Source of the DNA: Dehalococcoidia bacterium | GTDB lineage: Bacteria; Chloroflexota; Dehalococcoidia; Dehalococcoidales; CSSed11-197 | Direction of reading: 5' to 3' | Assembly: GCA_003552785.1 (NCBI GenBank) | Contig: PUOQ01000066.1 | Span: 1-19,745 of the forward strand | DNA: 19,745 nt | In this document: positions 8,545 to 16,757 of the stretch, piece by piece | How positions within the stretch are numbered: the stretch's first letter is position 1 | How the letters are laid out: each line of letters begins with the position of its first letter | The notes under the pieces: model-generated | What the model was told of the DNA's origin: nothing | The model's input: the letters and a program-made list of their open reading frames with translations, nothing else | Database searches by the model: none | Position numbers and translations under genes: made by a program

Positions 8545-9036
8545 ATGTGCAGCAAAGGAAAAATGAACATCACTATCCCGAGGACCAATTACTCTCCTGG
8601 AGAGACCATTACCGGCAGTGTAGTTTTGACCTTAAAGAAACCGGTCAAAGCAAGAGAGTTATGCATTTCTTTGATCGGGGAGCAACGTGTTACACGCACC
8701 AGGAGAAGAGGAAGATCTGGCAACAGAAGGAGCTCAACTACCACACAGCGAACACGAATTTACGATTTCAAACAGCAACTTGATACCGAAAAAGAATACA
8801 CCCGGGGCGGTGAATAGGATTTCGAGATTAAAATCCCTGCAGACCTTTTGAACACCCAGTCTCAAGAACAGGTGCCAGGCGGTACACTGGGACAGGGGCT
8901 CAAGATTGCCCGAACAGCAGCAAGTATAGCAGGCGGCTTGTCCCGCAGCCACATTAAATGGTATCTATCGGCTAAACTTGATATTCCCAGATGGTTTGAT
9001 GTGAATAAAAAAGCAGATATAACGATATCCGTTTAA
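8545..9036 (+). pseudogene. Arrestin-like (Spo0M/arrestin-N type) protein interrupted by an in-frame TAG
   Basis: The ATG at 8545 has AAAGGAGG (8531-8538) six bases upstream; the ATG at 8539 abuts that site and is not the start. The frame gives NITIPRTNYSPGETITGSVV and LCISLIGEQRV, the first beta strands of an arrestin fold, up to a TAG at 8815-8817 (codon 91). The same frame then continues without shift as DFEIKIPADLL and WYLSAKLDIPRWFDVNKKAD, the typical later strands, to TAA at 9034-9036, about 163 positions in all. At the stop, related proteins would usually have Tyr or Phe before DFEI, so a TAC or TAT to TAG change is likely. It could be a real nonsense mutation, a sequencing error or suppression. 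Bacterial arrestin-like proteins are cytoplasmic; their role is poorly defined. The stop overlaps the convergent ABC permease stop by four bases. Confidence 0.78.
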
Positions 9037-10103
9037 GAGCCCAGGCGCAGAGCCCGGGTTGAGAGGCGCCTAACTACGGCGACCAACAATACTGCTCCAA
9101 GAATTACCAGAATAACCAGCACAGATAAATAAACCAGCACTTCGCTGAAACTGACTCCCGAAATTGAAAGATCCACAATTGGCCGCACAACGTAGTATGT
9201 AGGAAATATGTAGCCAACCCACGATGGTATTTGAGGAAACATATATATAAGTGCCGGCCCGAACAGAAATATCCCACCGGCTTTAAGAACGGCAAAGAGG
9301 CTATTGATGTCGTTTACAAAGGCACCGACGATCAGCCCTATCTCGGTTGCCATAATTGCGCCCAGGAAAAGCACCAGAATTATCAGGGGTATTGGGCCAC
9401 TTAATGCACCACTCAATATCAACGTCACTATACCCATAAATGTGGCCAAAGTAACCGAAATAATTCCTTTTGAAAGGAAAATGTCGCCAACAGTAGTGGG
9501 GGTTACATTTAATGCTTCGATGGTACGGCGTTGTTTCTCGTGTATGATGGCTGAAGATGGAATCATTAAACCGCCGTAGAAGATCCCCATAAGTATCACA
9601 AGCGGTACCAGGCGGCTACTCCACGGAACGCTCTCCTCGTCGCCCAGCGCAACTGCTTCAATATTTACCGGCAACTCGGAACCGGCAAGCGTGCGTACGG
9701 CATCTGTCAGCACTATCGGTATTACCTCCCGGTTTTTGGCCAGGCTTTCTCCCCAAACGTATGCTTCGAATTTAATTTTGCCAAATGGCAATGAAGCATC
9801 GAAATCCTGTGGTAAGACTATGCCCATATCTACGGCACCGGAAGCAGAAGCCTGTTTTAAATCAGTCTCATTTTCGTAATATCTCAAAGACACACTTTCT
9901 GATTTTGCCAATATTTCTACAATGGCTGATTCGCCCCGGTCATAAATTCCCAGTTCGGCCCGCTGGGTGAATATATTGCCGAATGCCAGATTCACAAGAA
10001 GAGCCATGAGAATTGGCATCACCACAGCCATAGCCAGCACCACATCTTTGGGCCCGTGTAATATTTCCGCCCTGATGAGTGTCCAGACGCGTTTTAAGTT
10101 CAT
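9033..10103 (-). CDS. ABC-2 type transporter permease, second of two
   Basis: 356 residues starting at ATG 10103-10101, preceded by GAGGAGG (about 10118-10112); a longer frame to 10196 lies inside the upstream gene and is rejected. Architecture is that of the ABC2_membrane_3 (YhhJ/NatB-like) group: helix 1 at about 20-42, a long extracytoplasmic domain (about 43-165), then five helices. The cytoplasmic stretch EKQRRTIEALNVTPTTVGD after helix 2 is the coupling region that contacts the ATPase. Its ATG overlaps the stop of the first permease as ATGA, so the two are translationally coupled and probably form a heterodimer. Substrate is unknown. Confidence 0.88.
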   Translation of the reverse strand: MNLKRVWTLIRAEILHGPKDVVLAMAVVMPILMALLVNLAFGNIFTQRAELGIYDRGESAIVEILAKSESVSLRYYENETDLKQASASGAVDMGIVLPQDFDASLPFGKIKFEAYVWGESLAKNREVIPIVLTDAVRTLAGSELPVNIEAVALGDEESVPWSSRLVPLVILMGIFYGGLMIPSSAIIHEKQRRTIEALNVTPTTVGDIFLSKGIISVTLATFMGIVTLILSGALSGPIPLIILVLFLGAIMATEIGLIVGAFVNDINSLFAVLKAGGIFLFGPALIYMFPQIPSWVGYIFPTYYVVRPIVDLSISGVSFSEVLVYLSVLVILVILGAVLLVAVVRRLSTRALRLGS

Positions 10104-11155
10104 TGAAAACGCCTCCTCAGCGCCAGTAACCCCCCGATAACAATAATGAGGGTTATTCCGGACATAATTCCCAGATTGCTGGCAATGCCCGCCCAACCGG
10201 CTCCATAATTAGCAACTTTGTTTATTGTGTCGACAAGATAATAAGAAGGAATTACTTTAGCCCATTCTGCCAGTAATCCAGGGATAACTGCTCCAATTCC
10301 AGGTATAGCAAAAAGAATCAGTACCAGTAACCCCCACCCGGTAACCGCATTAACATCACGAACTATCGAGGCGATTAGAAAACCGGTGCCTACCACAAAA
10401 ATACTTCCCACAAAAAGCGTTGTAAGAATTATCAATGGTTGATATCCAAACCCGCCAACAATTGCCATAAAGAGTGCTGCCTGCGCCATGGCCATCCCAA
10501 CTCCCAGAATGCCTTTGGCAAGGAAAAGGTCAGATGTGCGCATTGGGGTAACAAGCAATGCACGAGCTGTGCCCTTTTGAATTTCAGCTGCGATAAGGCC
10601 CGCCAGCGTCATAATTTCTGTCAGGAGGATAAGAATCACCAGCATGGGGCGCATACGGTCGCGCAACGTTATCTGTTCACCGAGGAGGTCAGGCCCCAGT
10701 ATTTCTGTTTTAGCATCAAAATGCAGGGCCTGCCCTGTCTGGAGGTAGGATAGCTCTTTTATAAGAAGGGTTGTGGTTTCGGTGATTTCGGGAGCAGCTG
10801 TCGAAGCATAAAAAACGGTAATGCCCGGCTTACCTCCTTCTGCCCAAATGTCCATGATATCCGGAGGAAGAACAACCCCAACATCAAATTCACCCGAAAT
10901 TACCGAGTCCCTGAGCGAATCTTCGCTTTCAAAGTATTCGACATCGATGCCACCCACAGCAAGCTGCTCGAAAGCCGGTGGCAGCACCGGGGCATACATT
11001 GCCAGTGACAGCCTCTCTTCCAATTCGGAAGGCATTATAAAATAAACCAAAGCGTAAACTACCAGGCCAAGAATGGTAATGAAAAGATAAAAACGGTTTC
11101 CAATAAAAAGGGCCATATCCTTTTTTAAAAGTGCCTTGATGGTGCGAGGCTTCAT
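10100..11155 (-). CDS. ABC-2 type transporter permease, first of two
   Basis: 351 residues with the same layout as its neighbour: an N-terminal helix (about 20-40), an extracytoplasmic domain (about 41-165), then five helices and a basic end (ALRRRFQ). The coupling stretch EIQKGTARALLVTPMRTSD matches the equivalent EKQRRTIEALNVTPTTVGD of the second permease, showing the two are paralogues from an old duplication. Start and stop both overlap neighbouring genes by four bases as ATGA (11155-11152 and 10103-10100), so ATPase and permeases are made as one coupled unit. The likely function is export across the cytoplasmic membrane of an unknown compound, for instance a toxic or lipophilic molecule. 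Confidence 0.88.
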   Translation of the reverse strand: MKPRTIKALLKKDMALFIGNRFYLFITILGLVVYALVYFIMPSELEERLSLAMYAPVLPPAFEQLAVGGIDVEYFESEDSLRDSVISGEFDVGVVLPPDIMDIWAEGGKPGITVFYASTAAPEITETTTLLIKELSYLQTGQALHFDAKTEILGPDLLGEQITLRDRMRPMLVILILLTEIMTLAGLIAAEIQKGTARALLVTPMRTSDLFLAKGILGVGMAMAQAALFMAIVGGFGYQPLIILTTLFVGSIFVVGTGFLIASIVRDVNAVTGWGLLVLILFAIPGIGAVIPGLLAEWAKVIPSYYLVDTINKVANYGAGWAGIASNLGIMSGITLIIVIGGLLALRRRFQ

Positions 11156-12018
11156 ACCGAAAGCCTTCGGCCGGTCAGCTGGATAAAAATATCTTCCAGA
11201 GTGGCCTCTTCGCTGTGTATGGAAAGGACCTTTCCCGAACCAAATAGTTTTTGCACGGCATGAGAGGTGCCCTCTTCATCAAGTGCAATTTCTTCGCGGT
11301 TTAGTTGGCCATCGCCGGAAGCAACTTCTGCTATTATTGAACGCTTGCCATATTTTTGTTTTAGCGAGCGAGGTGTATCCAGGGCAACAATCCTGCCTTC
11401 ATTCATGAAGGCTACGCGATCGCATAGTTTATCGGCCTCCCACATGTCATGGGTGGTTAAGAAAACAGTAGCTCCACGTTCCCTTTCTTCCAAAATCAGA
11501 TTGCGTATGGCTTCTGAGGATACCGGGTCGAGGCCGGAAGTTGGCTCATCCATAAACAGAATTTGGGGGTGGTTTACTATCGAGCGTGCTACCATCAGCC
11601 GTTGCTTCATTCCTTTGGAATACCCGGACACCCTGTCTTTTTCCCGTCCTGACAAACCAACTCTTTTCAGTAAAGCGTAGCCATCGAAATCGGTAACATT
11701 GAACAAATCCGAAAACAAAGAAAGGTTGTCCAGGGCGCTCATTACTTCATATAAGTTGGTGTGCTCAAAACAAACCCCTATGCGTGACTGCACCTCTGCA
11801 GTGTGCTTGGCTACATCATAGCCCAATAATACAGCCCGGCCCCCTTTTGGCCGGAGTTGCCCGGTGAGCATTTTAACTGTAGTTGTCTTACCGGCACCAT
11901 TAGGGCCTAAAAAGCCCATGATTTCACCGTTGCCAACACTGAAATTTATATGGTCTACAGCGAGTAAATCGCCGTACCAGTAAACCAGGTCCTCGACTAA
12001 GATGGCATTATTGTTCAT
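11152..12018 (-). CDS. ABC transporter ATP-binding protein (DrrA/NatA-like)
   Basis: 288 residues; AGGAG lies five bases before the ATG. Walker A is GPNGAGKTT at 38-46, the signature is SGYSKGMKQR at 131-140, Walker B is ILFMDEPTSGLDP (Asp157, Glu158), and the switch His190 is in LTTHD. The Q-loop position reads CFEHTNLY, with His86 where many ATPases have Gln. The C-terminal 80 residues form the extra domain typical of drug or sodium exporters of the DrrA/NatA type and end with a LEDIFIQLTGRRL helix. It energises the two permeases encoded directly downstream. The upstream 100 bases are AT-rich and contain TATAAT, but I could not pair it with a good -35. Confidence 0.93.
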   Translation of the reverse strand: MNNNAILVEDLVYWYGDLLAVDHINFSVGNGEIMGFLGPNGAGKTTTVKMLTGQLRPKGGRAVLLGYDVAKHTAEVQSRIGVCFEHTNLYEVMSALDNLSLFSDLFNVTDFDGYALLKRVGLSGREKDRVSGYSKGMKQRLMVARSIVNHPQILFMDEPTSGLDPVSSEAIRNLILEERERGATVFLTTHDMWEADKLCDRVAFMNEGRIVALDTPRSLKQKYGKRSIIAEVASGDGQLNREEIALDEEGTSHAVQKLFGSGKVLSIHSEEATLEDIFIQLTGRRLSV

Positions 12019-12119
12019 CCTGGCTCCTTTAGTTTGGTAATATTAATTTTGTCAATTACTGCAAATATTATATTATACCCGGCAAGACTTTGCCCCCGGT
12101 TGTTCCAGCCTTATTTTCT

Positions 12120-12566
12120 TTATTGCTCCCCCCAGCGGTATTTCCTGTTCTGCTGAAGCTTGTCAAGGCTGCAATTCAGGCATAACCCGTTGTGGCAGCA
12201 TATTACCCCGCCACACACGGAGCATTTCCACTTTGACTCTTCTATTTCAACAAACTGGTCGATGCCGTGTGCTTTAATATATTCAAGGTTATCAATCATA
12301 CTCATATGGTATTTTGTACGATAGCGTTTATCGAGGTCTTTTAAGCGCTGGCATGGAAAGTTTTTACATTCGTAACAGAAACCCACGAGGCCTTTCCCAA
12401 CCAATTTGCAGTGTTTGGCCATAAAGGTGCAGTTCTTACCACGTGAGCGGCAGCCGGGGCAGTATCTCCTGGCAAACCCTTTTTTGTTAAGCTCATATTT
12501 CATTGCCAGGTAGCTGACACATACGCCACAATTCATTCCGCAGGGAGCAATGAATGACTCTTCCAT
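12120..12566 (-). CDS. DUF3795-family cysteine-rich protein
   Basis: 148 residues with 16 cysteines. The N-terminal APCGMNCGVC (Cys9, 13, 16), YCPGCRSRGKNC (36, 39, 46), Cys53 and CYECKNFPC (64, 67, 72) are the DUF3795 pattern, which is probably a multi-metal (zinc or iron-sulfur) fold. A C-terminal treble-clef-like part has CSVC (115, 118), CC (123, 124) and CLNC (129, 132). There is no membrane segment or signal peptide, so it is cytoplasmic; the biochemical role of the family is unknown. It starts 35 bases after the end of the M28 peptidase gene, consistent with one transcript, and its own ribosome site is weak. Confidence 0.8.
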   Translation of the reverse strand: MEESFIAPCGMNCGVCVSYLAMKYELNKKGFARRYCPGCRSRGKNCTFMAKHCKLVGKGLVGFCYECKNFPCQRLKDLDKRYRTKYHMSMIDNLEYIKAHGIDQFVEIEESKWKCSVCGGVICCHNGLCLNCSLDKLQQNRKYRWGEQ

Positions 12567-12601
12567 ACTTTATTCGCCCTACTTATTTACAAACAATTTC
12601 T

Positions 12602-13801
12602 TCATAAAGCTTGTATAAAACTTTTTAGTGCTTTAGCAACTTCGACAAGTTTTTTACAGTCTACATTTTCCGGAGTGTCTTTCGGAGTGTGGGTTACAGA
12701 GGCCATTAAATCAGGTATCTTTACCGACGTTATCGCTATTGAAGGTATGCCCCGCTGTACGAAAATCATGTGGTCTCCCTGGAACCATGGTTCTCCACGA
12801 ATCATCCCCGGGTAAAGGCTGAACACTTTGTGCACCATTTGCTCCATTGTGTCAGGACATTCGTATAGAGAAAAGTCAGTTTTCCCGTACTTATAACCCA
12901 GGCCATCAAGATTAATAGCCACAGCAACTTTTTCCAGCCCTTTTTCGTGCCGGAAAAGGTAATCCATCTCTCCGCCGGCACTGTAATGGTCTTCACCATT
13001 AAAAGCGACAAGTTCAATATCATGTTTGCCGTTATAGTCCTTAAGCATTTCGGCCAGCAGCAGCAACACTACCGTACCGGAGGCATTATCCAGCGCACCA
13101 GGAGTACACCGGTAAGTATCTATATGCGCGCATACCACGATCTTGCTGGCCGCTTCCCTGTTTTTACAGGCAATAACATTGCATGCTGTAGAGGGGATGC
13201 GCCTGGCCTCAGTTTTCAAACGAAATACTTTCCCGGTATCAGCCGCTATTTCCCTGCCGACGATATCAGTGCAATACACCGAAGGGATATTGAAATCTCC
13301 GTCTTCTATCAACGGAAAAGGGTATAATGCACCGACCAATTCTGGTTTCCTCTCAGTGGCGGTTACAATTGCAGCCGGTTGTTTGGCCTCCAGTAGTGAG
13401 TATATTTTCTTATGAGGGTCTGGATTATAAAAGGTGAAATTCTTGGGCATTAACTGCTCAGAGGAAATTTCTCCCTGCATAAGTAATATCTTATCCGCAC
13501 AACGGCAACTTTCCAGGTCTAACATCGTATTGACTGTTGCAAGTTGCGAAGTCACTTCGCACCCCAAAGAAAATGGGCTGATAAATACCTGATGCTCTCG
13601 TTCCTGACTGGTCATTGATGCTCTTCCGATTTCATGATCCAAACAGGAAAACGGAGTGGCATCTACGTGATAATTCCATTTATTCACCATGGCGCTAAAG
13701 AAGTCTGTTGCCTCACGGTTTCCGGGTGATCCGGCACGCCGGTCTGGTCTTACCCCGCACAATATATCCAGATATTCTCTGGCTTTCACCGTTTCTTGCA
13801 C
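12602..13801 (-). CDS. M28-family zinc metallopeptidase (aminopeptidase-like)
   Basis: 399 residues from GTG 13801, preferred over ATG 13813 because GGAGG (13811-13807) lies five bases before it and the promoter's start point falls at about the ATG. In numbering from that ATG, the co-catalytic zinc site is complete: His230 and Asp232 (CAHID), bridging Asp242 (GALDNASG), catalytic Glu274 with Asp275 (FNGEDH; most members have Glu-Glu), Asp303 (INLDG) and His375 (VTHTP). An inserted PA-like segment (about 95-200) interrupts the peptidase fold. No signal peptide is visible, so it probably acts in the cytoplasm on peptides. The family also contains glutaminyl cyclases and carboxypeptidases, so substrate is uncertain. 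It is first gene of a unit with the DUF3795 protein. Confidence 0.88.
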   Translation of the reverse strand: MQETVKAREYLDILCGVRPDRRAGSPGNREATDFFSAMVNKWNYHVDATPFSCLDHEIGRASMTSQEREHQVFISPFSLGCEVTSQLATVNTMLDLESCRCADKILLMQGEISSEQLMPKNFTFYNPDPHKKIYSLLEAKQPAAIVTATERKPELVGALYPFPLIEDGDFNIPSVYCTDIVGREIAADTGKVFRLKTEARRIPSTACNVIACKNREAASKIVVCAHIDTYRCTPGALDNASGTVVLLLLAEMLKDYNGKHDIELVAFNGEDHYSAGGEMDYLFRHEKGLEKVAVAINLDGLGYKYGKTDFSLYECPDTMEQMVHKVFSLYPGMIRGEPWFQGDHMIFVQRGIPSIAITSVKIPDLMASVTHTPKDTPENVDCKKLVEVAKALKSFIQAL

Positions 13802-13821
13802 GAGCACCTCCATTCCTGGTT

Positions 13822-13849
13822 ATTATATAGGAAAATGTTGGTATGTCCA
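13822..13849 (-). promoter_or_regulatory. Promoter of the M28 peptidase gene
   Basis: Minus-strand TGGACA (13849-13844), 16-base spacer, TATAAT (13827-13822). Transcription would begin about 13815, leaving a leader of roughly 14 bases that just includes the GGAGG site for the GTG start at 13801. Confidence 0.6.
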
Positions 13850-14135
13850 GGTGCGATGACAGGGTTTTCCATTATTTTTACAGAACAAACATCCAAAGTA
13901 TGATTTGTTTACCGGTAAATTATCCATTATCTTTTAAGGAATGCCTGCTGCATAACAGCCGCGTATTTTATTATGCAATGAACCGTGCACAACAACCTGA
14001 GAGACGTTGGATTATTAGCTCATTAATGATCCCCGCACGGACAGGTTTGACTGAACCAGAGGCATGGCTTGCCCAAATATAGCTCTAAACATTAATATAT
14101 AAAGCGAGCTATAGATCAGATATAAACTGGAAAAA
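13850..14135. other. Region without a recognisable gene
   Basis: Between the peptidase promoter and the M50 pseudogene. The 79-codon frame at 13843-14082 has no ribosome site, starts inside the promoter and resembles nothing I know. No tRNA-like fold, array or clear terminator seen. Confidence 0.4.
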
Positions 14136-14674
14136 GTGATGTCGTTCTCAAAATTTTTTAAGAAAGCATCAGGCCTGGCACTCAAAGTATTGAGGTTATA
14201 CCAACGAATGCCGGTTTTTGCCGTTAATTTTTCCGTTACACGATTAGCTTTTGATATTGCCTGGGTTGCAATTGCACCGCTTTCAGCTTTTGGTTTAATC
14301 GCATTCTACGTGCCCTTAGTGGCTCCGTCGATTCAGGGACTGGCTGCTTTTAGCCTGGGGGGTAATCATAAGTTTGCTGCTGCTAGCATCATTACTGGTT
14401 CACGCCCTGGCACACGCAGTCGTAGCGAAATTACTGTCCGGAAATCCTCCGGCCTGCATTCACCTTTTCGTGTTTGGTGATGCAGCCCAAACCCGGCCCG
14501 CTTTGCCCACACCCTGGCGTGAAGTGCCGGCAACCATGGCCGGCCCTGCAGTTAGTGCAGTTCTGGGAGTTATATGTTTTGCCCTTTGGCTTCAGATTGA
14601 ATCCGATTACGCTGGTGCTATCCACCGTCTTTCTGGCCGGCTTTAATCTTCTCATTGTAATATTTTTCAAATAA
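14136..14674 (+). pseudogene. Decayed M50 (site-2-protease-like) membrane protease, two frameshifts and truncated
   Basis: Three frames read in succession give one M50-like protein. Part 1 (from GTG 14136 or ATG 14139) runs in one frame to a run of six G at 14357-14362; removing one G continues smoothly into the next frame. Part 2 reads LLVHALAHAVVAKLLSG, the equivalent of the zinc motif HExxH, but with Ala in place of the catalytic Glu (codons 14401-14415), then ATMAGPAVSAVLG, the conserved second helix. Another one-base shift between about 14585 and 14620 leads to part 3, VFLAGFNLLIVIFFK, which stops at 14674 before the expected PLDGG motif. Two apparent one-base insertions, a missing catalytic residue and a lost C-terminus all mark a dead gene. 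Confidence 0.7.
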
Positions 14675-14702
14675 AGTATAGTTGTTAACTGATCTTAAAG
14701 AT

Positions 14703-14721
14703 GTTTAACGTACGTCTAAAC
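14703..14721. repeat. Short palindrome in the convergent intergenic space
   Basis: GTTTA-ACGTACGT-C-TAAAC: an 8-base perfect palindrome flanked by complementary GTTTA and TAAAC. It lies between convergent genes with no T-tract; it may be part of a terminator or chance. Confidence 0.3.
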
Positions 14722-14812
14722 CTTAACTTACTTCGCAATGGTTATGGTGGTGAACCCCTGTTAAATGAGAATGCATCCAGAGTTCAATAAGAAAGTTTAA
14801 TTTATCAATGCT

Positions 14813-15511
14813 TTATATAATAAAGCCCAGCAATAACAAAGCGTATACCGGATAAAAGCTCCTATTGCTTACGATATACATCAGGCCCGGGACAATTGCC
14901 CACATGGTTATCCACAGGGCACCTTCTGGATGTGAAACAAAATGAATCAGGCCCCATGTCAGCATTATTCCGATACCGCCATATGGCACTTTTTCGTTCT
15001 TGAACCATAATTCACCAGCTTTTTGGAAGAACGCCAGCATAATCAAAACCAGCACCATTTCAAAAATATAATAGATGTTTTGAAAAATAGTTACGACCAG
15101 AGCGTTTCCACCATACATATTTTGAAAACCCAGGTATTCACTATATATCTGGGGAATTCTGGCTCCAGTGAGCCGGCTTTCTACAATAGCTGCAAGAATA
15201 ACGATTAACACCGAAGCTAGTGTATATAACAAGACCTTTGAATTAAGCCTGAAATTAATCAGTTCTGAAAATACCCGCCTTTTTATTGCCCATGTGCTAA
15301 AGAAGAAGGCCGCCAGGCACCATATTAATACCGTAACTGACCAGTGGAAAAGAGCTCCATACCAGTTGACCGGCCAAGTTCCATACTGATCCAGGCTACG
15401 GCCATCAACAACTGTGGACAAAACCATAACAATAAACTCGCTACCCAGAAAAGCAAAAACTATTAAGGCAAAAATTAAATATCGCAACGGGCTGACCGAA
15501 GTGTTTCCCAT
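14813..15511 (-). CDS. Uncharacterised multi-pass membrane protein
   Basis: 232 residues; AAGGAG lies 8 bases before the ATG. About seven hydrophobic helices (near 11-31, 55-75, 93-111, 135-162, 177-193, 197-213, 217-232) with short loops. Polar residues in the membrane include Glu151 and His190/His194 in GLIHFVSHPEG. The layout TWGLIHFVSH after a helix ending in FFQKAGE is faintly like the second motif of CPBP proteases, but the EExxxR motif is missing, so I do not assign that family. It has its own possible promoter and converges on the M50 pseudogene. Function is not recognised. Confidence 0.65.
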   Translation of the reverse strand: MGNTSVSPLRYLIFALIVFAFLGSEFIVMVLSTVVDGRSLDQYGTWPVNWYGALFHWSVTVLIWCLAAFFFSTWAIKRRVFSELINFRLNSKVLLYTLASVLIVILAAIVESRLTGARIPQIYSEYLGFQNMYGGNALVVTIFQNIYYIFEMVLVLIMLAFFQKAGELWFKNEKVPYGGIGIMLTWGLIHFVSHPEGALWITMWAIVPGLMYIVSNRSFYPVYALLLLGFII

Positions 15512-15535
15512 GGGTTTACTCCTTGTGCTTTAAGC

Positions 15536-15564
15536 TTTTTAGGGCTTTTGTGTATTTCCAGCAA
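15536..15564 (-). promoter_or_regulatory. Possible promoter of the 232-residue membrane protein gene
   Basis: Minus-strand TTGCTG (15564-15559), 17-base spacer, TAAAAA (15541-15536). The -10 is imperfect. A palindrome TGTGCA-N5-TGCACA at 15616-15632 lies upstream and could be an activator or repressor site. Confidence 0.35.
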
Positions 15565-15569
15565 GGTAA

Positions 15570-16004
15570 CAACTGCGCTAATAATTAAAAGGAATATAAC
15601 ACTATTCTTTTGGGGTGTGCAATTCCTGCACAAGTTGAAGTTTATTAACTATTATAGCTAAAAGTGCCCCGTTATAATGAGAAGGTGAATAAGGTTTAGT
15701 AAGGCCGCTGGAAAGGAAACAGAAGAATATTAAAGAAAACTGGTGTAAGCTTCAAATATTCCCAACGTCTAAAACTACCAGAGTTGCCTACAAAAAACTA
15801 TAAACTATGACTATTTAACCTGAGTTAATCAGAATCAACCTTCAGCTAAACTCATTTCTGTAATTTTTATCTATTCTCTTTTATCCGGCACAAATTTAAT
15901 TTCGATGCAGCTTATAGTTTACTACTCGTTGGTGACCCCTCTACGCGCTCATATCACGTTCCCCAATTGCTCTGAGCGGCCTTTCCCGGCAAAGCTTCAG
16001 CTCA
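15570..16004. other. AT-rich then GC-rich intergenic region
   Basis: No credible gene. The first part is AT-rich (20 G+C of 60 at 15601-15660); composition rises sharply after about 15930. It holds the TGTGCA palindrome (15616-15632) and a distant inverted pair AAACTATAA (15795-15803) and TTATAGTTT (15912-15920). The composition step marks the left edge of the segment that carries the TMEM175-like gene. Confidence 0.45.
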
Positions 16005-16643
16005 TTACCTCCCCTCGGGAATTTTCAAGTTCTGCCGCTCCAGTCTGCTGAGGATGCTATCAAGTGGCCACAGCGCGCACCAGAAGAGCACAGTCCATGC
16101 TCCAATAAGGAATGTAAAACCTGCGCTGGAGAACAACAACACGATAGGTAAACCGTGGCGCAGGACCTGAATCCACGCGGTACGCCCACGCAATGGCTCC
16201 CGCAGCAGTCCGCGCCTATGCGCGTGCCAGAGCATGAGCGCTTCGATAACAGATGCACATCCTAGAACAATCGCATAAAGCACGAATGCGAGCGCCTCCT
16301 CCACCCGATTGCTCAGCAGGCTTTGTGCAAAGGGGATGAGCGCAATGAAGCCCAGAAAGGTGATCGTAAGCCCGCGAAGGCCACCGTCTATCTTTTTCAG
16401 CATGCTTACATACTCGTGATGTGAATGGTAGTAAGTACCCACCACAGCCACGCTAATCGCAAAAGCGAAAAAGCTCGGGATTGCAGTGACCAGTATTTCA
16501 GATAAGGGAGCATCCGGGGCCTGTGCAGGAATGGCAACAAGGTCAAGGACCAGCAAAGTGAGCGCGATCGCGAACACCCCGTCGGTCAAGGTCACCATGC
16601 GACTGAACTCTACGGGGTCAGCATTACGGTCGAATGTTCTCAT
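16005..16643 (-). CDS. TMEM175-family (DUF1211) membrane protein, probable potassium channel
   Basis: 212 residues with six hydrophobic segments. Helix 1 carries VTLTDGVFAIALTLLVLDL (residues 17-35), the DUF1211/TMEM175 hallmark in which conserved leucines line the ion path; helix 2-3 has YYHSHHEYV near 71-79. Bacterial members have one six-helix repeat and assemble as tetrameric channels passing potassium; their physiological role is little known. The gene is clearly richer in GC than its surroundings (36 of 60 bases at 16201-16260) and uses GC-rich codons, suggesting acquisition from a higher-GC donor. No strong ribosome site precedes the ATG and there are no functional neighbours. Confidence 0.85.
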   Translation of the reverse strand: MRTFDRNADPVEFSRMVTLTDGVFAIALTLLVLDLVAIPAQAPDAPLSEILVTAIPSFFAFAISVAVVGTYYHSHHEYVSMLKKIDGGLRGLTITFLGFIALIPFAQSLLSNRVEEALAFVLYAIVLGCASVIEALMLWHAHRRGLLREPLRGRTAWIQVLRHGLPIVLLFSSAGFTFLIGAWTVLFWCALWPLDSILSRLERQNLKIPEGR

Positions 16644-16757
16644 GTACCCATTACTTCTCTTGTCAACAATCCTTGCGAGGCCAGGAGCTGTCGAGCAAGC
16701 TCGGAACTGGAACCCCGTAGATGAAGACTTTTACAGCTGGGCTATTTTACTTCCTAA

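Noticed and set aside
8815..8817. Pyrrolysine or selenocysteine-type recoding at the arrestin-like TAG.
   Set aside because: Arrestin-like proteins are not known to use such residues, and neither a pyl gene nor a recoding structure is visible; a point mutation is simpler.
10104..10196. N-terminal extension of the second ABC permease.
   Set aside because: The extension lies wholly in the upstream permease gene, is not hydrophobic as expected, and a GAGGAGG site sits before the ATG at 10103.
13843..14082. 79-codon frame on the plus strand.
   Set aside because: No ribosome site, begins within the peptidase promoter, and the translation has no domain-like pattern.
15795..15920. AAACTATAA and TTATAGTTT as terminal inverted repeats of a mobile element.
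   Set aside because: Only nine AT-rich bases, with no gene between and no target duplication; easily chance.
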